Below, piece after piece: positions 25,746-35,077 of a DNA stretch of 64,000 nt. A model generated the notes under the pieces. The model did no database searches. It worked only from the letters and a program-made list of their open reading frames with translations, and had not been told where the DNA came from. Positions within the stretch are counted from its first letter, which is position 1. Each line of letters begins with the position of its first letter. The translations under genes and the position numbers were made by a program. Origin of the DNA: Anaerolineales bacterium (GTDB lineage: Bacteria > Chloroflexota > Anaerolineae > 4572-78 > J111); the NCBI GenBank assembly GCA_020634935.1, contig JACKAT010000012.1, positions 56,571 through 120,570 on the forward strand. Direction: 5' to 3'.

Positions 25746-26894
25746 GTGAAGATTGGCATATTGACCGGCGGTGGCGATGTCCCAGGATTAAATTCTTGTA
25801 TTAAAGCCGTGGTAAAACGGGCCAGTGATGAAGGCCATACGGTTTTAGGTATTCGGCGCGGTTGGGCCGGACTGCTTAACTACAACCCCGATGACGAAAC
25901 AGGCATTTCAACGTGCGTAACCGACCTGGATAATAATATAGTGCGGACGGTCGACCGCACCGGAGGAACATTTCTGCATACTTCTAGAATTAACCCTGGC
26001 CGCGTCCATATAGACGACCTGCCTCAATTTCTGCGGGAAACAGAAGGACCTCAGAAAGAAGTTAGGGATTGTACCGATCATATCTTAAAAAACATCGAGC
26101 GGCTTGGTATCGAGGCTTTAATTCCTATTGGGGGTGATGATACCCTCAATTATGCTTACCGGCTGCACAATGAAGGCGTCCCTATTTTAGCTATCCCCAA
26201 AACAATGGATAACGATGTTTATGGCACCGATTATTGCATTGGGTTTTCAACCGCCATCACTCGTAGTATCGACATGATTCATAACCTGCGTACTTCCATC
26301 GGTTCTCACGAGCGGATTGGGGTTATCGAGTTATTTGGCCGCAATTCCGGCGAAACGTCGCTGATCGCGGCCTACCTGGCCGATGTTGATCGGGCCGTGA
26401 TCTCCGAAGTGCCATTTGATCCTGAAAAACTGGCCACCTTGTTAGCCGCGGATAAGCACAAAAACCCCAGCAACTATGCCATTCTGACGATTTCAGAAGG
26501 GGCAACGATGATCGGGGGGAAGAATATGAAATATGGTCAGCCTGACGCCGCCAGCCAAAAACTATCGGGCATCGGCGCGGTTATGGGCGAAGCTATTAAA
26601 CAAATCACCGGTGAAAGCATCATCTACCAGCAGATTGCGTACCTGTCGCGTTCCGGCAAGCCGGATTCGATCGATTTGATGGTGGGCTTTAATTTTGCCA
26701 ATATGGTGATGGACTTAGTCGGCAGCCACCAACTGGGCCAAATGGTGGCGGTCAAAGATGGCAAATATACCAGTATCCCGGCGTCGGTTTTGGCTCAGGG
26801 TATTAAACGAGTTGATGTCGATGAACTGTATGACGTCGATGCCTATCGACCTAAAGTCCGTCATGTTCGAGAGAAACCGATGTTTCTTTATTAG
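25746..26894 (+). CDS. Phosphofructokinase, pyrophosphate-dependent type
   Basis: It starts with GTG at 25746, after AGGAGG at 25731. In 382 residues, the PFK fold opens with GILTGGGDVPGLN. The donor loop is GGDDT (129-133) and the sugar-binding loop is PKTMDND (151-157) with catalytic Asp155 and Asp157; FGRNSGE lies at 197-203. ATP-dependent enzymes have GGDGS and PGTIDND; Asp in place of the second Gly and Lys in place of Gly mark the PPi-dependent class, which is reversible. It interconverts fructose-6-phosphate and fructose-1,6-bisphosphate. It is monocistronic, with its own leader and a terminator. A degenerate paralogue is at 38191. Confidence 0.93.
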   Translation: MKIGILTGGGDVPGLNSCIKAVVKRASDEGHTVLGIRRGWAGLLNYNPDDETGISTCVTDLDNNIVRTVDRTGGTFLHTSRINPGRVHIDDLPQFLRETEGPQKEVRDCTDHILKNIERLGIEALIPIGGDDTLNYAYRLHNEGVPILAIPKTMDNDVYGTDYCIGFSTAITRSIDMIHNLRTSIGSHERIGVIELFGRNSGETSLIAAYLADVDRAVISEVPFDPEKLATLLAADKHKNPSNYAILTISEGATMIGGKNMKYGQPDAASQKLSGIGAVMGEAIKQITGESIIYQQIAYLSRSGKPDSIDLMVGFNFANMVMDLVGSHQLGQMVAVKDGKYTSIPASVLAQGIKRVDVDELYDVDAYRPKVRHVREKPMFLY

Positions 26895-26945
26895 CATCTA
26901 TCTGGATGACCGGCCCTCATATTCAAATCGCTATATCGGGTTCAA

Positions 26946-26987
26946 AAGGTGACAGTTACTTTTTAAGTGATTGTCACCTTAGTTTTC
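26946..26987 (+). terminator. Probable terminator of the PPi-type pfk
   Basis: A 16-bp stem with two G-U pairs runs from AAGGTGACA (26946) to TGTCACCTT (ending 26980) with a TTT loop, then TAGTTTT. It is placed 50 bp after the stop codon. Confidence 0.75.
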
Positions 26988-27349
26988 TCCAAAAATACAG
27001 TAGCTGCGTAACTGTTAACAACCGCATATCGTTATAATTAGCAGTTGGTTGTCCTTAAGCGGAACGAGAAACTCCTGCCCCCTTCTTTGTTTCGCTTAAA
27101 TAATTTGTTTTTAGCCAGGTCTGCCAAAACTGCTTCATAGTAAAAAACTAACCTTGCGACCAAAGTACCAACGATGACCTTGACTTGGTATACTCGGCGT
27201 GTTAAACTGGAAGGTATTAGGTTAAATTGTGTCCCAAACTCTGACCTTTAGTATCACTGATTTATAATATTACCTCTATCAACTCTAGCATGGGTAAGGA
27301 CCTAATTTATAACGGATAATCCGTTTGATTAGCCAAAAATCTTTGACAG
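26988..27349. other. Intergenic region before the multi-GAF kinase
   Basis: About 360 bp of AT-rich sequence. I see no repeat, RNA gene or convincing promoter. The kinase start codon has no clear Shine-Dalgarno. Confidence 0.5.
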
Positions 27350-30300
27350 ATGAAAACGGCTTTTAGTTCTTTAAGAAGCAGATCTTCTCCATCCACACGA
27401 ATATTTGTCCTCATCTTATTAACCGCAGCCATCATTTTTAACATTTTGGGCCTGGTTTTTGCTTTGCAATGGATCAGCATCCCTTTTCCAGGCACCCTAT
27501 TTTATGCTAACCTGGTTGTAGCCGATACCTATAATCCGGACTGGTCAACTCGCCAGCAGGGTATTCGGTCGGGCGATGCCCTTTTGGCTGTGGATGATGT
27601 GCCGGTTACATCCGGCCGAGACTTATACCTGCTGCTTCGTGAACAGGTGGTTGGTGAGCCGGTAGTGCTTAAGATCGAGCCATACATGGCTCAAGCGGCT
27701 CCACCTGAAACTCAGCTAACCGTAACGTTAGCTGACTTTTCGCTGCAGGATTTGCTCATCTTCTTTTGGCTGCCTTATATCATCGGCTTAATCTATTTAA
27801 GTCTGGGGTTGGTCATTTTTCGGTTGCGCCAAATAGGCCGGGCCAGTGATATTTTTATCACGTTTTGTGTGTTTGTGTCAGCGTTGGCCGGCGGCATATT
27901 TGATCATTATACGCTCCACTTTCTCACACCAATTTGGTTATTTATCTTACCGTTAAGCGGAGCGGCCTTGATCCATCTGGGTCTGGTATTTCCGGTCGAC
28001 TCGCGTTTAATGCGCCATCAAGGCTGGCTTCGTTTCGCGCCCTATGTGGTTGCGCTTATTTTAGGTGTAGTTAATCTTTACAGTCTGTATTTTGCTGCAA
28101 ATTCAAGCCTATATATGACAGTTCGGTTGTGGGATTTTGGCTTTCTGGGTATCTCATGTCTCCTGTTTTTAGGTACGCAACTTCATGCCCGATTATTCAC
28201 CCTTTCGTCAATGGTGCGGCAGCAAACCTCAATCATTTTTTGGAGCAGTATCATTGCTTTTGGACCGGCCGGATTGTGGCTTATAGCCAATGCGATAGGG
28301 TGGCGTACACCTATTGTTTGGCCTATTTTTGCCGGAGTCTTCATTCCGACCATTAGCTTTCCGCTGGCCATTACCTATGCCATGCTGCGCTATCGTATTC
28401 TCGATATTGATAGTGTCTTTAATCGAGGAATGGTCTACACTTTGCTGACCTTGCTGGTCACAATTGTGTATTTTATCATTGTTAGTTTTTTAGGCGCTCT
28501 ATTTCAGGGGTCGCTCTTTCAGGATCCGATTGTCCTGGCAATATTTGTGGTAATTCTGGTAGTGGCGCTAGACCCACTTAAGCAGCGCCTCCAAACGGTG
28601 GTTAATCGGCTTTTTTTGCGAGAGACGTTTGACTACCGGCAAATTTTGCAGAGCTACGGCCGGTCTCTGATTTCTGCGCCGCTGAGCAGCCATCATATTC
28701 TTGAACTTTTGGTTCAGCAGGCTAACCAGACGCTGGCTCCGGAGCGGTCGATCGTGTTTCTCCGTGATCTCACGGTGGGCGCTTTTATCATTAGCTACCC
28801 CAGCAACGATAACACCCTGCAAGCGGTCGATGTCCGTTTTGGATTGAGTGATGAGCTGGCTCAATGGCTGGCCGATACCAACAATATCCTCCAGATCAGT
28901 CCGGGTGGCACAGCTCCCACCGAAGTATCCATTTCCCCAGAAGAGCTGGCCCGTTTAAATATGCTAAATATCGCGCTGTGTGTGCCGCTGTTAGGTTCTG
29001 ACAATTTGTTGGGTTGGCTGGCGCTGGGCTTAAAACGATCCGGCCAACCTTACACCAGCGACGACCTGCTATTTTTAGCAACACTCGCCAGCCAAACGAT
29101 TATCGCCTTGGAAAACGCACAGCTTCTGGAAGAAGCCAAACGACGGGCCGCCGAGCTTGAGGCGCTGCAAACGATCTCAGCCAATATCCAGGCTGAAGCC
29201 GATACCGACACACTTTTAGCTTCTGTGGTTGAGCAGGCAACCAGTCTTCTTCATGCAGAAGGCGGGCTTGTTTACCTGTTGCAACCAGACCAAAAAACAT
29301 TAAAGGCTGTTGTCAGCTACAACCTGGACAAAGATTACACGGACTCTACCGTCGATTCGACGTATGGTATAGCCGGACGAGTATTTACTCTCGGCAAATC
29401 GGTGGTGATCGATAACTATCATACATTTTCGGGCCGGCTGCAGGAATTTGGCGACGCGAATTTCGGCGCTGTTTTAGGGGTTCCGCTGCAATGGGGTGGA
29501 AAAGTGCGGGGGGTACTATGCTTGATGCACCAACCCTTTGGGCTTCGATTTCGCGAAGATGATATCTGGCTCATGAAACTGTTCGCCACTCAGGCCGCCA
29601 TTGCCCTGGAAAAATCGCAACTCCTTAATGAAGCCCAAGAGAAAGCTCACCAGTTAACTACCTTGGGTGAAGTGAGTTTAGCGATCAGTTCCACTCTTGA
29701 CCTGGATACCGTTTTAATCCGAATTATGCAGCATGCCGTCCAACTACTCAATGCCGAAGCCGGCTCGCTGCTTTTGATGGACTCGACGGGTAAAACCTTA
29801 CGATTCGAGGTTGTGTTAGGGCCATCCAATGATAAATTGCTGGGCTTGACCACTCCGGTCGGCAAGGGCATTGTGGGTGCAGTGGCCAAATCCGGCGATC
29901 CCTTGATTATCAACGATGTCAACAGCGACCCACGCTGGGATGTCAATTTTGATGCAGAAACCGAATTTAAAACTAAGGATCTAATGTGCGTTCCGATGCT
30001 GGCTCGCAATGAGGTTATCGGCGTTATTGAAGTGCTCAACAAACAGGATGGGTCCGTTTTTACAGATGAAGATTGCGGTTTGCTAATGTCATTTGGCGGG
30101 CAAGCGGCGATCGCCATCCAGAATGCTCAGAAGTTCACTCTAACCGACCAGGCGTTGAACGAGCGTATGCAGGAACTCCAAACCCTTCAAATGTTCGACC
30201 AGCAGCTTCAAACCTCGATAGAGCTGCAGACCGTCTTAGACGTGACCTTGACTTATGCGATGGATGCCCTGGGTTTGTCAATTGGAGCGATGGGCGTAGT

Positions 30301-31420
30301 CATGCAAAGTAAGGAAAAGGAGCCGGGGCTTTATTTACTGGTTCAGCGTGGTATGCCGATGGACTTGAGCCGCTACAAAAACAATCCCTGGCCGCTGTCT
30401 CAGGGGTTTGTCGGACAGGCGGTTAGAACCGGTCAGGCTAGCCTGATCAATGATGTTAACGAGGTGGAAGGCTGTCGTCCGGCGGCCTATTTAACACGTT
30501 CGGTTGTGGTGGTGCCGGTCAAGCAAGAAGGCAAAGTTATTGGAGTTATTAATCTGGAAAGCACCAGCGCCGATTACTTTACCGAAGAGGATCTGAATTT
30601 TGTCAACATTCTGGTCAGCCACGCCGCCATCGCCATCGATAATGCCCAGTTGTTCGAGCAAGTCAAGCAAGCCAACCAATCCAAAACCGAATTTATGAGC
30701 ACAGCTTCACATGAATTGAAGATCCCCATGACCAGTATTAAGGGCTATGCTAAGCTGCTGCAAATGGGAGCCGGCGGCCCGCTCTCAGACCGGCAAAAAG
30801 ACTTTTTAGAGGTGATCTCCAACAATGTTGACCGCATGGATCGCCTGGTCAGTGACCTGCTCGATGTCAGCCGCATCGAGGCCGGACGTATTCGGTTGGA
30901 AATTGGCGATGTGCAGATGAAAGAGGTGATCGATGATGTGGTCGAATCGGTGCAAAATCAGGTTAAGGCTAAAAAGTTGAATCTCACTCTGCAAGTTGAG
31001 GAAAATCTGCCGGAGATTCGGGCAGACTACAATCGTATGGTGCAGATTATAACCAATCTGGTCAGCAACGCTTATAAATATACCCCTGAAGGCGGCGATA
31101 TAACAGTGATCGCCCAACCTTACTTTAACGGCGATGCCAATAGCACGGTTCAGGGAGTTAGAGTTACTGTAAAAGATACGGGCTATGGCATCAATCAGGA
31201 AGATTTAGCCAATCTATTTACCAACTTTTTCCGCTCTAATGATCAAAACATTCGGAATGAGCCAGGTACCGGCTTAGGGTTGTCGATCACCAAAAAGATG
31301 ATCGAAAACCACGGTGGCGAGCTAACCGTCGAAAGTGAATATGGCAAAGGCAGCGCCTTTACATTTATTACGCCGCTTGTTAGCAAAATCCCGCCGGGAG
31401 TTGAAGTCATCGAGCGATAA
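27350..31420 (+). CDS. Large sensor histidine kinase, PDZ, membrane helices and four GAF domains
   Basis: A 1356-residue protein. One membrane helix (about 18-40) precedes a PDZ-like segment (TRQQGIRSGDALLAVDDVPV, about 65-85). Eight or so helices run to about 400, followed by a degenerate GAF and then three clear GAF domains (about 600-750, 765-915, 940-1100; motifs such as GIVGAVAKSGDPLIINDV). HisKA has FMSTASHELKIPMTSIKGY (His near 1121), and the HATPase domain shows NLVSNAYKYTPEGG, VKDTGYGINQ and GTGLGLSITKK. The gene ends 4 bp from the convergent GT39-type gene. No receiver gene is adjacent. GAF ligands are unknown. Confidence 0.92.
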   Translation: MKTAFSSLRSRSSPSTRIFVLILLTAAIIFNILGLVFALQWISIPFPGTLFYANLVVADTYNPDWSTRQQGIRSGDALLAVDDVPVTSGRDLYLLLREQVVGEPVVLKIEPYMAQAAPPETQLTVTLADFSLQDLLIFFWLPYIIGLIYLSLGLVIFRLRQIGRASDIFITFCVFVSALAGGIFDHYTLHFLTPIWLFILPLSGAALIHLGLVFPVDSRLMRHQGWLRFAPYVVALILGVVNLYSLYFAANSSLYMTVRLWDFGFLGISCLLFLGTQLHARLFTLSSMVRQQTSIIFWSSIIAFGPAGLWLIANAIGWRTPIVWPIFAGVFIPTISFPLAITYAMLRYRILDIDSVFNRGMVYTLLTLLVTIVYFIIVSFLGALFQGSLFQDPIVLAIFVVILVVALDPLKQRLQTVVNRLFLRETFDYRQILQSYGRSLISAPLSSHHILELLVQQANQTLAPERSIVFLRDLTVGAFIISYPSNDNTLQAVDVRFGLSDELAQWLADTNNILQISPGGTAPTEVSISPEELARLNMLNIALCVPLLGSDNLLGWLALGLKRSGQPYTSDDLLFLATLASQTIIALENAQLLEEAKRRAAELEALQTISANIQAEADTDTLLASVVEQATSLLHAEGGLVYLLQPDQKTLKAVVSYNLDKDYTDSTVDSTYGIAGRVFTLGKSVVIDNYHTFSGRLQEFGDANFGAVLGVPLQWGGKVRGVLCLMHQPFGLRFREDDIWLMKLFATQAAIALEKSQLLNEAQEKAHQLTTLGEVSLAISSTLDLDTVLIRIMQHAVQLLNAEAGSLLLMDSTGKTLRFEVVLGPSNDKLLGLTTPVGKGIVGAVAKSGDPLIINDVNSDPRWDVNFDAETEFKTKDLMCVPMLARNEVIGVIEVLNKQDGSVFTDEDCGLLMSFGGQAAIAIQNAQKFTLTDQALNERMQELQTLQMFDQQLQTSIELQTVLDVTLTYAMDALGLSIGAMGVVMQSKEKEPGLYLLVQRGMPMDLSRYKNNPWPLSQGFVGQAVRTGQASLINDVNEVEGCRPAAYLTRSVVVVPVKQEGKVIGVINLESTSADYFTEEDLNFVNILVSHAAIAIDNAQLFEQVKQANQSKTEFMSTASHELKIPMTSIKGYAKLLQMGAGGPLSDRQKDFLEVISNNVDRMDRLVSDLLDVSRIEAGRIRLEIGDVQMKEVIDDVVESVQNQVKAKKLNLTLQVEENLPEIRADYNRMVQIITNLVSNAYKYTPEGGDITVIAQPYFNGDANSTVQGVRVTVKDTGYGINQEDLANLFTNFFRSNDQNIRNEPGTGLGLSITKKMIENHGGELTVESEYGKGSAFTFITPLVSKIPPGVEVIER

Positions 31421-31424
31421 CCGA

Positions 31425-33536
31425 TTACTGCTTCGTGGGTTCGACGGTAACTTGACCCAACAGCACGGCATTCGGCGAGGGAGCGCGTGCCTCGCCGATG
31501 ATCGGTAGCCGCTGGCCGGTCTGAGCCTCATACAAACCGGCCAACAGCAGATACTCGCCAGGTTGGACATTTTCATCCAACACAATTTCATAGCGATCGG
31601 CCAACAGGTCGCCCGTTATCCAGCGGCTTGTCGGCCAAAGACCGTCAAACGGTTGCTGGTCATGCTGGGCTTTAACAAAACCGTCCGGTGCGGTAAGATG
31701 AATGAAAACCGTGTAATCCTGTCTAGGTGGGGCCAACGCCTGCCAATAGAGGGTGACTCGCAAAACCCGCTCTTTAACATCGAAATAGGGAACTAAGTCA
31801 TAACCAATTAAGGCGATCTGATTGTCGATATTACCTTGGGCTGGCATAGCCGGTGAGGTTTCAGGCGAAAAGACGGCCCAGGTGTGGGGCTGCTCTTTAG
31901 ATAGGTGGGCCAGCATCCAGCCGGGTGGAACCCGCTGAAAATCGATGCCCTCATCGTGATACTTGAAATAATCGCCCATAGCCTCTCGCCGTCGTCGCGC
32001 CGTATCGGAGTCGATAATAATATAGGCCGGGGCGTTCTTGGCCAGATAGGTTTCTAATTTGGGCCAGGTATTAATATCGACCGGGATACGTTCCACGGTA
32101 AAGTAGGGTGGAAATTTCCAGATCGGAAGTAATTTGCTGGGTCCGAAAATAATTTTGGCCGGTCCTAATTTAGCCGGGTGATCTCGCTCCAACCAGATCA
32201 ACAGTTCTTGAGGCGCTTCATTCGCTGCACGATCCGACGTAAACGGGTCAACTGTCAGGCTCCAAGCATCTAGCCGGATAGCCGTTATTGACCACCAGAT
32301 GCCCCAAATTACGGTACCGGCCACTAAAACGGTATAACCGATATACGCGGCTCGCCCGCGGTGGTTAGCCCACCGCCCCACTTCCGCCGCCACCCCGACC
32401 ACTCCGGCTGAGAACAGTACATAAAACGGCCCTAAAATGGGAATGAGAAATCGAGACTCGATCAGGACTCGGGCATACCAGGCCGAAAAAAGGTAAAATG
32501 GTATGGCTAAAAAGATAAACATCAGGATAATAAGTCGGTGTTGTCGCAAAGCGGCTTGTACATGATCTCGTCGAAACAGGCTAAACCCAATTAAGGCCAG
32601 CAGTAGTCCGCCTCCGATGAGATATGCTAGCCAGGGCGGCTTGAAGTTTCGGGAGGGAATGAGGGTTAGGGCCAATTCAGGATTTAAGCGTAAGACGCCT
32701 TTTTGCAGCCGGGCTATCATTTCGGCGGCGGTGTGGCTTTGTAGGTAGGTGGCTAACGTCGGCAAATCGGCAGAGTCTTCCACCTGACTCTCAGCCCAGC
32801 GGTCCATCCACATCACGTGGGTTGTGGCAAAACTGTAGAAGGGCTGTCCAAAGTGGCGCCAATTGTAGACGAGTAACGGCGAGGTCGTTACCAGGAAAAC
32901 CAGCGGAACCCACAGTAATTGGGTTTGGGTAAAAATTCGACGGCGATAATGCCAGAGCGCCACCCCCGCCCAGACAATCAACAGCAGCAATACCGAACTT
33001 TTAGTTAGGTAGGCTAATCCAACAAAAAAACCGGCCAAAATGCAGTAGCGTGTTTTCTGGAAGCTTTTTATAAGGAAGTACCAAGCGGTTAAAAAAAGCA
33101 ATACCAGCAGCGTGTCGGCATATACTGTCGAGGCTCGCAGGTGGAACTCTCTATTCCAGGCCAAGAGAAAGGCAGCCAATAAGCCGGTGGGCCAATTGAA
33201 CAGCTGTTGGCCAATGATAAACGTCACCAAGACCGTCAGCGCGCCAACGCCCAGCGTAATGAGTTTGGCCCAGGTGAAGTAGGTCCAGTCTCGTGTGGCC
33301 ATTGGTGTGAGCAGCAGCGGGTATAGCGGTGGGCGTGTGCCGTCGGTTAGGGTTTTGTTTTCGCGTAGAGACAAGCCTAGTTCCAGATAAGCGGACTCAT
33401 CGCCGTCACTAGATTGCGTATTGAACAGCACCTTGGCTAGCCCGACTATTGTAAATCGAGCCAGGACAAGGACTAATAAACTTAGTAGTATAATTTTCCA
33501 GAGAGGCTTATATTGAATTGACCGCACAAGCACCAT
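31425..33536 (-). CDS. GT39/ArnT-like membrane glycosyltransferase with C-terminal beta domain
   Basis: The 703-residue protein has about eleven membrane helices and the GT-C fold. The first loop carries the acidic motif DGDESAYLELGLSLRENKTL (about 39-58), the probable catalytic region, and GTRPPLYPLLLTPM follows. The last 150 residues (from about 555) form a soluble beta-sandwich (VLRVTLYWQALAPPRQDYTVFIHL, GEYLLLAGLYEAQTGQRLPI), as is common in Chloroflexota members. It would transfer a sugar from a polyprenyl-phosphate donor to lipid, glycan or protein outside the membrane. It is transcribed with the Nudix gene, which ends 8 bp before its start. Confidence 0.85.
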   Translation of the reverse strand: MVLVRSIQYKPLWKIILLSLLVLVLARFTIVGLAKVLFNTQSSDGDESAYLELGLSLRENKTLTDGTRPPLYPLLLTPMATRDWTYFTWAKLITLGVGALTVLVTFIIGQQLFNWPTGLLAAFLLAWNREFHLRASTVYADTLLVLLFLTAWYFLIKSFQKTRYCILAGFFVGLAYLTKSSVLLLLIVWAGVALWHYRRRIFTQTQLLWVPLVFLVTTSPLLVYNWRHFGQPFYSFATTHVMWMDRWAESQVEDSADLPTLATYLQSHTAAEMIARLQKGVLRLNPELALTLIPSRNFKPPWLAYLIGGGLLLALIGFSLFRRDHVQAALRQHRLIILMFIFLAIPFYLFSAWYARVLIESRFLIPILGPFYVLFSAGVVGVAAEVGRWANHRGRAAYIGYTVLVAGTVIWGIWWSITAIRLDAWSLTVDPFTSDRAANEAPQELLIWLERDHPAKLGPAKIIFGPSKLLPIWKFPPYFTVERIPVDINTWPKLETYLAKNAPAYIIIDSDTARRRREAMGDYFKYHDEGIDFQRVPPGWMLAHLSKEQPHTWAVFSPETSPAMPAQGNIDNQIALIGYDLVPYFDVKERVLRVTLYWQALAPPRQDYTVFIHLTAPDGFVKAQHDQQPFDGLWPTSRWITGDLLADRYEIVLDENVQPGEYLLLAGLYEAQTGQRLPIIGEARAPSPNAVLLGQVTVEPTKQ

Positions 33537-33544
33537 CTCGAAGG

Positions 33545-34093
33545 TCAGGAATTAACGCTTACGTTATCTTTAGATTTTTCTTTGTCAAATTCTCGCTGAC
33601 CTAAGAGAATGGCTTTATATTGCTGCGGTGAAAGGTCTCGTTTGATCTGGTGGGGCAAGACCCATTCGTAGGAGAGAACTTCATAAGCGCTATGAGGCGG
33701 TTCAGCCGAGGGGGGTAATGGCTTACAGGCTGCTATCCGAGCATAAAAAACAATGGCTAAGCCTAAAGGGGTAGAACTCAGGGCCTCACCCCCTTGCGAT
33801 TCGCAAAAAAGGAGTTTTTTGACCTCAACCGTCAGATTTAACTCCTCCTGTAACTCGCGTTGAATGGAGTGAGCCGGGTCTTCCCCCCGTTCGACCCAGC
33901 CGCCCGGTAAACCCCAAGGTTGCTGCGGTCTAAACACATGTTCAACCAGCAGCACCTGACCTAAGTCATTAAAAATGGCGGCCATTACACCTACTTGATT
34001 GCGTGGGGCAAATAGCTTAACCGCTAAGGAAAAGGCCCCCCTCAGAGGGATAACCTGTTGCAGTAAAATAGAAATTATCTTTTTAAGATTCAT
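33545..34093 (-). CDS. Nudix hydrolase
   Basis: The start is set at ATG 34093 (MNLKKIISILLQQ), with CTGGAG about 11 nt upstream; an ATG at 34150 would add 19 residues. In 182 residues, the Nudix box reads GGWVERGEDPAHSIQRELQE followed by ELNL, matching GX5EX7REUXEEXGU except that the usual Gly is Asn. The fold is flanked by VGVMAAIFNDLGQVLLVEH and PWGLPG. It hydrolyses a nucleoside diphosphate linked to another moiety. Cotranscription with a GT39-type gene hints at a nucleotide-sugar or lipid-linked substrate, but that is only inference. Confidence 0.9.
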   Translation of the reverse strand: MNLKKIISILLQQVIPLRGAFSLAVKLFAPRNQVGVMAAIFNDLGQVLLVEHVFRPQQPWGLPGGWVERGEDPAHSIQRELQEELNLTVEVKKLLFCESQGGEALSSTPLGLAIVFYARIAACKPLPPSAEPPHSAYEVLSYEWVLPHQIKRDLSPQQYKAILLGQREFDKEKSKDNVSVNS

Positions 34094-34275
34094 CGATTTG
34101 AAAACTCCAGAAAGGTAAGCGCCTATTCTACAACCAGCGTATACTTGCATTATAGCTCAAACGACTTACATTTTGAATTTGATTTTTGCCTGCCAACAGG
34201 CCAAAATTCCTAAAGTTAACCGTAGATTTTTATGTTATAATTTAGTTAGAAATAACATAACCAAAGGAACGAAAT

Positions 34276-34665
34276 GTGGATATCCAATTAAGAATTTTAT
34301 CCATTGAAGATGATCCGGAGATGAGAGGGTTGATCCAACTGATTTTTGAACGTCAAGGGCATCGGGTAATCGGGGTGAAGCAAGGCGATTTTGGGTTAGA
34401 ATTTTTACAGAGCTTAAAACCTGATGTCCTCTTACTCGATCTCATGCTGCCTGATATTGATGGTTGGGAAGTTTATCAACAAATGAAGGACGATGAAGAG
34501 TTAGCTAAGATACCGGTTATTATTATTTCAGCCAGAAACCCGGAGCAAGATGCGGCTGAAGGGCATCAAGTTATTGGAAATGACCGTTTTATAGAAAAGC
34601 CCTTTGAAATTAAGCATCTTATAAGTACGGTTAACGACGTCGCGGCCCATTTACCTGTTCGATAA
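34276..34665 (+). CDS. Single-domain response regulator
   Basis: It starts with GTG at 34276, with AAAGGA 7 nt before it; the overlapping ATG at 34274 is out of frame and hits a stop after five codons. The 129-residue protein is a lone receiver: SIEDDPEMR at 9-17, phospho-acceptor in VLLLDLMLPDIDGWEVY (near 54), IIISARNP and FIEKPFEIKHL. No kinase gene is adjacent; the multi-GAF kinase at 27350 lacks a receiver and is a possible partner. It is followed by a strong terminator, so it is monocistronic. Confidence 0.92.
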   Translation: MDIQLRILSIEDDPEMRGLIQLIFERQGHRVIGVKQGDFGLEFLQSLKPDVLLLDLMLPDIDGWEVYQQMKDDEELAKIPVIIISARNPEQDAAEGHQVIGNDRFIEKPFEIKHLISTVNDVAAHLPVR

Positions 34666-34684
34666 CCTCTACTTTATTGTTTAT

Positions 34685-34727
34685 AAAAAGAGCTCTTCCC
34701 CGCCAGGAAGGGCTCTTTTTATTTTTT
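34685..34727 (+). terminator. Intrinsic terminator of the receiver gene
   Basis: A 13-bp stem, AAAGAGCTCTTCC with GGAAGGGCTCTTT (one T-G pair), is followed by TTATTTTTT. Confidence 0.9.
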
Positions 34728-34751
34728 CATCTTCTTGATTTTACAAACCTA

Positions 34752-34780
34752 TTGACATTTTGTAGTAATGCATGTTAAAA
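34752..34780 (+). promoter_or_regulatory. Sigma70 promoter of the ABC efflux operon
   Basis: TTGACA (34752-34757), a 17-bp spacer, then TTAAAA (34775-34780). It drives the adaptor gene at 35078 and its downstream genes with a leader of about 290 nt. The leader has a direct repeat GATACAACTT (34926-34935, 34939-34948) and a second weak -10 (TATACT, 34979). Confidence 0.7.
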
Positions 34781-34814
34781 TGAGCACTAACTCAGTATTT
34801 TGAGTGTTTGCTCA
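34781..34814. promoter_or_regulatory. Tandem TGAG-N6-CTCA operator on the efflux promoter
   Basis: Two 14-bp sites, TGAGCACTAACTCA (34781-34794) and TGAGTGTTTGCTCA (34801-34814), are centred 20 bp apart, so they face the same side of the helix. The pair also forms a larger palindrome. It begins right after the -10, at the transcription start, where a repressor would block initiation. The form is like TetR-family operators of efflux genes; no such regulator is encoded in the window. Confidence 0.6.
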
Positions 34815-35077
34815 AGTTTTTATTGGCTGACAGTTCTGTATTTTTTGGCGTTTACGAACCGCAACTTTTTAACAAAAGTCACGTATTAAAGATAGATCAC
34901 ATCTGGAATATTAATGAGTAGAGATGATACAACTTAGTGATACAACTTTTGGGTAATGACGTTAAACCCCTTAATTGCTATACTAAAACCAACAATAAAC
35001 CATACATCATATATCTATCAATCTGACTCAGCGATATATCAGACATTCACAAACTATTTAAGGAAAGCAGGTGGGTG

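Noticed and set aside
34274..34291. ATG start at 34274 for the receiver protein
   Set aside because: It is out of frame with the receiver and meets a stop after five codons; GTG at 34276 is in frame with AAAGGA upstream.
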